DNA from: Bacteroidales bacterium UBA1722
GTDB lineage: Bacteria > Bacteroidota > Bacteroidia > Bacteroidales > UBA932
Assembly (NCBI GenBank): GCA_002317435.1
Contig: DCIQ01000131.1
Coordinates: 1-6,083 of the forward strand
Direction: 5' to 3'
DNA length: 6,083 nt
Shown: positions 1 through 4,062 of the stretch, in pieces
Layout: each line of letters opens with the position of its first letter
How positions within the stretch are numbered: position 1 is the stretch's first letter
Position numbers and translations under genes: made by a program
Notes under the pieces: model-generated
The model's input: the letters and a program-made list of their open reading frames with translations, nothing else
The model's database searches: none
What the model was told of the DNA's origin: nothing

Positions 1-464
1 GTCATATCGGAAAAGTATATGTAATGGGAGGAGGTATCGCCCGCTTCAATAAGGATGGAAACAAAGAATACAATTTCGCAGGAGACGGCATCGCAGTGAA
101 GACAGTATTCGACAGTCCTCTGGATATAACCCTTTTCCCTCTGGACATCACTGAGGTAGATGCCATAATCTCCGAAGAAGATATAGAGTCCGTAGATTTC
201 TCGGGACAGCCCGTCCTGCAGGATTTTCTCCATAAAAACTACCAGTCGAACATGAAGTATGGCGGACTGGAAGGGGCAGTATTGCACGACTGCCTGCCGG
301 TGCTGTATCTGCAGCAGCCTTCCGCATTCTGTATGGAGGATATGCTGCTGAAAGCCGATGATACAGGTCATATAGAACGGTCGTCGGACGGCCGGACCGT
401 ACACGTGGCCGTATCCTGTCAGAAGAATCTGGTCCTGGAAAGACTGAAGGACGCCGTCCGGTAG
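1..464 (+). CDS. Nucleoside hydrolase (IUNH family), C-terminal part, 5' end outside window
   Basis: The reading frame is open from base 3 and ends at TAG 462-464, giving about 153 C-terminal residues; family members are usually 300-350 aa, so roughly half is missing beyond the left edge. Seen: a V-Y-V-M-G-G-G strand (family form IVxMGGA), then E-Y-N-F-A-G-D, matching the substrate-pocket motif EFNFxxDPEA, then L-D-I-T, and near the C-terminus L-H-D-C-L-P-V, matching the HDPLAV segment that supplies the catalytic-site His and a calcium-binding Asp. Known for the family: hydrolysis of the N-glycosidic bond of ribonucleosides to free base plus ribose. The substrate cannot be told from this half, nor can a signal peptide be judged; Bacteroidota have both cytoplasmic and exported members. 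The first ATG visible (base 24) is internal to the conserved MGGG motif and is not the start. The family is confident, the exact specificity is not. Confidence 0.88.
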   Translation, partial: HIGKVYVMGGGIARFNKDGNKEYNFAGDGIAVKTVFDSPLDITLFPLDITEVDAIISEEDIESVDFSGQPVLQDFLHKNYQSNMKYGGLEGAVLHDCLPVLYLQQPSAFCMEDMLLKADDTGHIERSSDGRTVHVAVSCQKNLVLERLKDAVR

Positions 465-473
465 CGGAACTCA

Positions 474-488
474 CCGGCTGTCCGCCGG
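474..488 (+). terminator. Small GC hairpin after nucleoside hydrolase, possible weak terminator
   Basis: CCGGC (474-478) and GCCGG (484-488) enclose a 5-nt loop, 9 nt after the stop codon of the nucleoside hydrolase. The position suits a 3'-end hairpin, but no run of T follows, so intrinsic termination is doubtful. It may be chance in a GC-rich stretch. Confidence 0.2.
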
Positions 489-536
489 CTGGTCACGGCT
501 CGGGGAGGGAATCCCGTGTTCGGGCATAGATGTGAT

Positions 537-563
537 TAAGTGCAGGAAACTTTCCTGCACTTA
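537..563. repeat. 27-bp near-perfect palindrome
   Basis: Arm TAAGTGCAGGAAA (537-549) and its exact reverse complement TTTCCTGCACTTA (551-563) are separated by a single C. It sits 73 nt after the nucleoside hydrolase stop and 4 nt after the stop of the opposing lipoprotein ORF, so it lies between two convergent 3' ends. That suits a bidirectional 3'-end hairpin, but neither side has a T tract. The 8 bases TAAGTGCA recur at 1033-1040 just before another palindrome, which suggests a related family of elements. A protein-binding site or REP-like element is equally possible. Confidence 0.7.
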
Positions 564-567
564 GGCG

Positions 568-696
568 TTATAGCAGGTAGTAGGTACCTATATTCAGGCG
601 GCTCCTGTCCATCCTGACAGGAACAGACTCCTCACTGCCGCAGGATGACACGAAAAGAGAGGAGGACAAAGCGATAATCAATAATGTGTGCTTCAT
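568..696 (-). CDS. Short lipoprotein ORF (42 aa), probably the remnant 5' end of a larger exported protein
   Basis: The minus strand from ATG (694-696) to TAA (568-570) encodes 42 aa. Seen: M-K-H-T start, a hydrophobic core L-L-I-I-A-L-S-S-S-L-F, and a lipobox V-S-S-C with Cys at residue 19, followed by G-S-E-E; a short mature tail ends N-I-G-T-Y-Y-L-L. This is a textbook type II (lipoprotein) signal peptide, and acidic residues right after the Cys resemble the Bacteroidota surface-export signal. An in-frame TAA five codons upstream leaves only this start. The mature part is just 24 residues and breaks off without a domain, with the 27-bp palindrome immediately beyond the stop. I infer a gene truncated soon after its leader; the tail faintly recalls the beginning of larger Bacteroidota surface glycosidase-like proteins. 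A genuine tiny lipoprotein cannot be excluded. No convincing promoter was seen. Confidence 0.5.
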   Translation of the reverse strand: MKHTLLIIALSSSLFVSSCGSEESVPVRMDRSRLNIGTYYLL

Positions 697-821
697 ATCC
701 GTTATATTTTATCTGTCATGAATTCAATTCTTCTTGTAAATATGGGAAGTTCTCCCCGGATTCTGACAATCAAAGACGGGAAAAAATTCGTAAAAACCAT
801 GGAGACGGATTAAAACAAGTG

Positions 822-951
822 CCTCCGATGTGCACGACCCCCGTCCAGGGACACTTCTGAGAAGGGGTACTGCACATTACCCCCACTGTAAACCCCTCCG
901 ATGTGCACGACCCCCGCCCAGAGACCCTTCTGAGAAGGGGTGTTGCACATC
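822..951. repeat. Two tandem copies of a 52-nt hairpin unit (73-nt period)
   Basis: Unit 1 is at 827-878 and unit 2 at 900-951, each preceded by the same CCTCC. The units have equal length and differ at 6 of 52 positions, five of them transitions. Each begins GATGTGCACGACCCC and ends GGGGT-NN-TGCACAT(T/C). Seen folding: the outer stem GATGTGCA/TGCACATC is perfect in unit 2 and has one G-T wobble in unit 1; then comes a 2x2 internal loop, then ACCCC/GGGGT, and an apical region holding CTTCTGAGAAG, itself able to pair. Conserved length with a conserved fold suggests a mobile REP/MITE-like unit or a structured RNA element rather than chance. Two copies with a 21-nt spacer is too little for a CRISPR array. 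Confidence 0.7.
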
Positions 952-1041
952 GCTCCCCCTTTCAGTTTCCCGGATTTTTACTGTTTTTACATCATCTTAT
1001 GCTGGATATGAAGATATCGGGAAAAAAGACAATAAGTGCAC

Positions 1042-1067
1042 TCAAGTTTCGCAAGTGCGAAACTTGA
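1042..1067. repeat. 26-bp palindrome with 2-nt centre
   Basis: TCAAGTTTCGCA (1042-1053) and its exact reverse complement TGCGAAACTTGA (1056-1067) flank the dinucleotide AG. A further GGCGAAAC follows at 1080-1087, repeating part of the right arm. Palindromes of this general type recur between genes in Bacteroidales as far as I remember, but I cannot verify that here. The AT-rich stretch just downstream (1068-1080) could be a weak promoter (TTGATTTG at 1073-1080), which would make the palindrome an operator for the small ORF at 1139; the match to TAnnTTTG is imperfect. Confidence 0.65.
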
Positions 1068-1138
1068 ATATTTTGATTTGGCGAAACGGTTGACAATCAC
1101 GATTTGCGGTTCTCGATTCCTCCTTCAGTGAGGTCAGA

Positions 1139-1315
1139 ATGTCCGACGTGATGATGGAGCGCCTGAGCAGTTCGGACTGGATGTTCTTCGGAATGAAGAC
1201 CTTCCTCGAACTGAACGAATCGTTCCCGTCACTTCTGGATGAGGACAGAAACAGAATGCCGTTTGAACTGTTTCTGAACGATGTTCAAAGCATTGAAGCA
1301 CCTGCAACATTATAG
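1139..1315 (+). CDS. Unrecognised small ORF (58 aa), coding-like, possibly a gene fragment
   Basis: ATG 1139-1141 to TAG 1313-1315 gives 58 aa; the frame is open upstream to a TGA at 1091-1093, so up to 15 further residues could be read if the start were elsewhere. I do not recognise the protein. What can be seen: no signal peptide, a hydrophobic-aromatic patch D-W-M-F-F-G-M, then an acidic C-terminal half with L-L-D-E-D-R-N-R-M and F-E-L-F-L-N-D-V. Codon use (GAC, CTG, ATC/TTC, GAA, AAC) resembles that of the well-supported chromosomal genes on the right rather than the AT-rich toxin-antitoxin pair, which supports real or once-real coding. Its stop codon lies inside the stem of the hairpin at 1306-1356. 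A fragment of a disrupted gene seems as likely as an intact small protein. Confidence 0.35.
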   Translation: MSDVMMERLSSSDWMFFGMKTFLELNESFPSLLDEDRNRMPFELFLNDVQSIEAPATL

Positions 1316-1356
1316 GACTTCGTGCCGCGTAGCGGCATGGAGTCCTGTTGTATGTT
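1306..1356 (+). repeat. Long GU-compensated hairpin, terminator or REP-like element
   Basis: Arms 1312-1328 and 1332-1348 pair over 17 bp around a GTA triloop. The inner arms read GGACTTCGTGCCGC and GCGGCATGGAGTCC; the positions that are not Watson-Crick are G-T/T-G pairs, which hold in RNA. After a small asymmetric internal loop, AACAT (1306-1310) pairs with ATGTT (1352-1356). The structure begins inside the last codons of the small ORF and is followed by only a broken T stretch, so a classical terminator is possible but not certain. The preserved pairing despite wobbles argues for function as RNA or as a selected repeat. Confidence 0.65.
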
Positions 1357-1505
1357 TGTACTCCGTCAATTTCACATGTTTTTATGTACCGACGCATAAT
1401 GGATTGGCCCTAGGACATGACGGTTTCAGAGATGACAAAGAGATTCTCATGTGTGAGACCGGATTTTCTGAGGCGGCCGCCGGCAAGTTGATATGCCCGT
1501 TTTTC

Positions 1506-1548
1506 GTGCAAAAATTCCACATTTTGGGAATTATTTATATATTTGCAC
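1506..1548 (+). promoter_or_regulatory. Promoter/operator candidate of the higBA pair, nested inverted repeats
   Basis: TATATTTG (1538-1545) fits the Bacteroidota -7 element TAnnTTTG; a good -33 TTTG at the usual 19-21 nt spacing was not found. Around it lie two nested inverted repeats: outer GTGCAAA (1506-1512) with TTTGCAC (1542-1548), whose right arm overlaps the -7 element, and inner AATTCC (1513-1518) with GGAATT (1527-1532), which covers the expected -33 area. This is where an autoregulating XRE-family antitoxin would be expected to bind and block transcription. The implied leader to the toxin ATG at 1576 is short. The operator function is inferred from position and symmetry. Confidence 0.5.
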
Positions 1549-1575
1549 ATGGTTATTCAAGTGTGCGGATAAGGA

Positions 1576-1896
1576 ATGGTTGTTGAGTTTTCGGATAAGG
1601 ACCTTGAGGAATTGATCAATACCGGTCACAACAATAGATATAAGAAGTACTCTAAGGACAAGAAGTTTATGGAGGGATTGGCCAGGAAGTACAAGATTAT
1701 GCAGATTGTTCCTGTTGCCGGCGAACTTAGACCGTATAGTTTTTTGCATTATGAGAAGCTGGCGAATAATGTATATCTCAGTTCGGTCCGGCCGGTCAAT
1801 AATAGGGTTGAGCGAGTTCTGTTCAAAGAAATCGATGGAGGTATTGAGATATTGACAGTTGAATTAAATAATGACCACTATGGCAACAAGAAATGA
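1576..1896 (+). CDS. higB: HigB-family toxin (RelE/ParE superfamily mRNA interferase)
   Basis: The 106-aa cytoplasmic protein has the features of Bacteroidota HigB-like toxins: N-terminal F-S-D-K-D-L-E-E-L, a basic Y-K-K-Y-S-K-D-K-K-F helix (about residues 22-31), the strand motif L-R-P-Y-S-F-L-H-Y-E-K-L (51-62), L-S-S-V-R (68-72), V-E-R-V-L-F-K-E (78-85) and the C-terminal D-H-Y-G-N-K-K. Known for the family: ribosome-dependent or free mRNA cleavage that stops growth until the antitoxin binds. The gene comes first and overlaps the antitoxin gene by 26 bp, the hig order (toxin before antitoxin), with probable translational coupling. ATG 1576 is the only sensible start; AAGGA directly abuts it and is too close to serve as a Shine-Dalgarno site. 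Codon use is more AT-rich than in the flanking genes, which suggests acquisition by transfer. Toxicity is inferred; which RNA it cuts is unknown. Confidence 0.87.
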   Translation: MVVEFSDKDLEELINTGHNNRYKKYSKDKKFMEGLARKYKIMQIVPVAGELRPYSFLHYEKLANNVYLSSVRPVNNRVERVLFKEIDGGIEILTVELNNDHYGNKK

Positions 1897-2962
1897 AGCT
1901 CCCGCTATGATGGCTGTTCATCCGGGCAGTATACTTAAAGAAGAGTTGAAAGAACGTGGTATTTCCCAGAAAAATTTTGCAAAGTATATTGAGATGCAGC
2001 CATCTCATTTGAGTGAAATCATCAAAGGAAAGCGTTCAGTTACCAAACCGGTGGCAGATAAGCTGGAGGATGTCCTTGGAATCCCCTCGATCGACTGGGT
2101 GAACCTTCAGACAAGGTATGACTATGATACACAGAAGAATGAAGAAAGACTGATATCAGAAACTGCTGCCTATGAAGAATATCGGGACTACTCACAAATC
2201 TTTGATGTCAAAACACTGATTGACAGAGTCGGATTCTCATCAGTGTTGTATTCGGATATTATTTCATTCCTGAAGCAGACATTCAAGCTTCCGGAACCGG
2301 CCAGACTGTCTGTTCAAACCACCGGTTTCTTCAAGAAGTCCGCGAAGGTAGGTAAAGATCCGCGGATGATTATGACGTGGATGCTTTTGTCAAGGCAATT
2401 TGCCTATTCGAGTAATCTGAAGAATGTCTATCAGTATAATCGGATAGGCGAGTTGATTCCTCAAATCAGTTTGATTCTTCATGAGAACAGTAATACAATA
2501 GATAGACTCACTGATAAGTTTGCGGAATTCGGGATAGTTTTCGGCGTGGTCAATAAGGTGGATGGAGCGGCTATTGATGGCTATTCATTTGAATATGACG
2601 GTCATCCATGCATCATAGTCACCACCAGATACGATAGGATTGATAACCTTGCCTTTTCTGTGATGCATGAACTCGGCCATATCAAGAATCATGACAATGA
2701 AGAATGCAGAGTCAGTCTTGAAGACTATGACCACGAGAGTCCGGAAGAAAAGGCCGCAAATGCCTTTGCCGCAGATGCTCTGATTCCGGATGCCATATGG
2801 AAGAAGGTTCCTGAAGTACAGTTGTCTCCTGTGCGGATACAGCGTATATATTCAGAATGGGCGGAACGGAACGGTTATAATAAATGGATCGCCTTGGGAA
2901 GAATCAGTCACGAAACCGGAATGTTCAAGTTCAGGAACGACATTTCAAGGCGCATTTCTTAA
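1871..2962 (+). CDS. higA: HigA-type antitoxin fused to an ImmA/IrrE (M78) zinc peptidase domain
   Basis: The protein is 363 aa, about three times the usual HigA. Residues 16-75 form an XRE/HigA helix-turn-helix (H-P-G-S-I-L-K-E-E-L, then G-I-S-Q-K-N-F-A, then S-H-L-S-E-I-I-K-G-K-R). A middle region (about 85-210) is helical and of unknown function. Residues 215-345 are an ImmA/IrrE-like peptidase: H-E-L-G-H at 266-270 supplies two zinc ligands and the catalytic Glu, and E-E-K-A-A-N-A-F-A (292-300) followed by L-I-P carries the probable third ligand. Known: simple HigA neutralises HigB and represses its own promoter; ImmA/IrrE proteins cleave partner regulators. Inferred: this protein binds HigB and the nested repeats at 1506-1548, and may process itself, HigB or another factor under stress. 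The overlap with higB implies coupled translation. ATG 1871 is used; ATG 1880 (Met4) is an alternative start. Like higB it is AT-rich. It ends 18 nt from the convergent GH130 gene. Confidence 0.88.
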   Translation: MTTMATRNEAPAMMAVHPGSILKEELKERGISQKNFAKYIEMQPSHLSEIIKGKRSVTKPVADKLEDVLGIPSIDWVNLQTRYDYDTQKNEERLISETAAYEEYRDYSQIFDVKTLIDRVGFSSVLYSDIISFLKQTFKLPEPARLSVQTTGFFKKSAKVGKDPRMIMTWMLLSRQFAYSSNLKNVYQYNRIGELIPQISLILHENSNTIDRLTDKFAEFGIVFGVVNKVDGAAIDGYSFEYDGHPCIIVTTRYDRIDNLAFSVMHELGHIKNHDNEECRVSLEDYDHESPEEKAANAFAADALIPDAIWKKVPEVQLSPVRIQRIYSEWAERNGYNKWIALGRISHETGMFKFRNDISRRIS

Positions 2963-2980
2963 TGTCTCATCGGATATCAT

Positions 2981-3985
2981 CTATCGCCCTATGTCGTTCT
3001 TCCTGGTGAAGTCGATAATCTCGTCGATATATCCGAAGGCGATTCCGACCACCGTGTCGGCGCAGCCGTAATAGACGGCGACGCGGCGGGTGTCGGGGTC
3101 GTGGAGGGCGGCGCAGGGGAAGCATACGTTAGGAACATCTCCGGTACATTCGTAGAGAGTCTCCGGATGGAGCAGGTACGGACCGGTGCGGGCTATCACT
3201 TTCCAGGGCTGGTCCAGATCCAGCAGGGCCGCTCCGAAGGAATAATTGTATCCCTGGCAGGTATGATGCACTCCGTGATAGAACATGAGCCACCCCTCGG
3301 AAGTCTCTATGGGGATGGGACCTGCACCTATCTTGCAGCACTGCCAGGCGCTTTTTTCGAAATCCGAGGGACCCATCACGAAGCGGTGCCTGCCCCAGTA
3401 TTCCATATCGGGGGATTCCGAATAGAAGATGTCTCCGAAGGGGGTGTGCCCGTTGTCGCTGGGACGGGACAGCAGGGCATAGCGGCCGTTTATCCGGCGG
3501 GGGAACAGGACTCCGTTCCTGTTGAAGGGGAGGAATGCGTTTTCCAGCTGGTGGAACGTGACGAAATCCTCTGTCCAGGCGACACCGATGGTAGGACCGT
3601 GGTAGCCGTTGCACCAGGTAACATAGTATCTGTCTTCTATTCTGGTGACGCGGGGGTCGTATCCGTAGATCCATTGTCCTATCTCATCATTCACGGCATC
3701 CGCGAATTTGAGGGTCTCCGGATTTATGTCCCAGTGCAGTCCGTCTTTCGAGAAGCCGACGTGGAGGGTCATCCTTATATTGGTGTCGTCACATCTGAAT
3801 ACTCCTGCATATCCGTCCCTGAAGGGGACTACTGCGGAGTTGAAGATGCTGTTCGAGTTCGGGAGAAGGTCTCTGGGGATTACGGGATTCGCCGAGTATC
3901 TCCACATTATTTTGCTGTAGCCTTCGGGTCTCTCTTCCCAAGGCATTTCCGGCAGGGGGCTGCCGATGATTTTCAGTTCAGACAT
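2981..3985 (-). CDS. GH130 beta-1,4-mannoside phosphorylase (mannosyl-GlcNAc or mannooligosaccharide type)
   Basis: The 334-aa protein has no signal peptide, so it is cytoplasmic. It matches GH130 (five-bladed beta-propeller) along its whole length, with blocks S-I-F-N-S-A-V-V-P (46-54), G-V-F-R (61-64), Y-G-Y-D-P-R-V-T (107-114), F-N-R-N-G-V-L-F-P-R (154-163), L-L-S-R-P-S-D-N-G-H (171-180), K-I-G-A-G-P-I-P (218-225) and F-Y-H-G (235-238). Asp110 fits the general acid, and Arg156, Arg174, Lys218 and His237 the phosphate-binding set; from memory these lie at a constant +6 offset from the residues reported for the gut-metagenome enzyme Uhgb_MP. Known for this subgroup (GH130_2-like): phosphorolysis of beta-1,4-mannosyl bonds of Man-GlcNAc from N-glycans or of mannooligosaccharides, releasing mannose-1-phosphate. 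No transporter or other glycan gene adjoins it here. ATG 3985 is chosen because the family N-terminus follows it. Exact substrate is not decidable from sequence alone. Confidence 0.92.
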   Translation of the reverse strand: MSELKIIGSPLPEMPWEERPEGYSKIMWRYSANPVIPRDLLPNSNSIFNSAVVPFRDGYAGVFRCDDTNIRMTLHVGFSKDGLHWDINPETLKFADAVNDEIGQWIYGYDPRVTRIEDRYYVTWCNGYHGPTIGVAWTEDFVTFHQLENAFLPFNRNGVLFPRRINGRYALLSRPSDNGHTPFGDIFYSESPDMEYWGRHRFVMGPSDFEKSAWQCCKIGAGPIPIETSEGWLMFYHGVHHTCQGYNYSFGAALLDLDQPWKVIARTGPYLLHPETLYECTGDVPNVCFPCAALHDPDTRRVAVYYGCADTVVGIAFGYIDEIIDFTRKNDIGR

Positions 3986-4004
3986 ATCATTTCATGGGTT
4001 ATGG

Positions 4005-4049
4005 AAAAACAACTTGGCAATCCCGAAAAAGCGGTTTCACCAAGTTGTT
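4005..4049 (-). terminator. Intrinsic terminator after the DUF1015 gene
   Basis: On the minus strand AACAACTTGG (complement of 4040-4049) and CCAAGTTGTT (complement of 4008-4017) form a perfect 10-bp stem with a 22-nt loop, followed by a T run that continues to about 4005. Within the loop GAAA/TTTC (complement of 4035-4038 and 4025-4028) can pair further. The stem starts 13 nt after the DUF1015 stop codon, the normal place for a Rho-independent terminator. It lies only about 20 nt before the GH130 start codon, so it may also act as a leaky attenuator of GH130. Confidence 0.75.
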
Positions 4050-4062
4050 CCCAGACGGTTGC

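Larger units (their letters stand above)
465..1575. other. 1.1-kb structure-rich region without a full-length gene
   Basis: No complete recognisable gene lies between the nucleoside hydrolase and the toxin gene. The stretch holds a minus-strand lipoprotein ORF, two tandem 52-nt hairpin units, three further inverted repeats, a short coding-like plus-strand ORF and the promoter of the toxin-antitoxin pair, all listed separately. The parts between (about 697-820, 952-1040, 1357-1505) show nothing firm. Longer open frames that cross it (830-1093 plus, 1134-1397 minus, 1281-1586 plus) run through the hairpins and give protein sequence without family likeness. The picture is of a decayed region that has gathered repeats; this is inference. 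Confidence 0.6.

Noticed and set aside
718..813. 31-codon plus-strand ORF (ATG 718 to TAA 811-813)
   Set aside because: Composition is somewhat protein-like (I-L-T-I-K-D-G-K-K-F), but it is short, has no homology I recognise, and overlaps the likely upstream region of the lipoprotein ORF.
822..951. CRISPR array
   Set aside because: Only two repeats, each a 52-nt imperfect hairpin with a 21-nt spacer and no cas genes nearby.
966..1024. Inverted repeat TTTCCCG (966-972) / CGGGAAA (1018-1024)
   Set aside because: Seven-bp arms with a 45-nt spacer are too weak to separate from chance.
830..1093. 87-codon plus-strand frame through the tandem repeats
   Set aside because: It reads through both hairpin units and a palindrome with low-complexity Pro/Arg-rich sequence, so it is explained by the repeats.
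1549..1572. Seven-codon leader ORF just before higB
   Set aside because: Such a short ATG-stop pair is expected by chance, and nothing indicates attenuation.
1281..1586. 101-codon plus-strand frame before higB
   Set aside because: It crosses the 1306-1356 hairpin and the higB promoter and overlaps the toxin start; no recognisable protein features.
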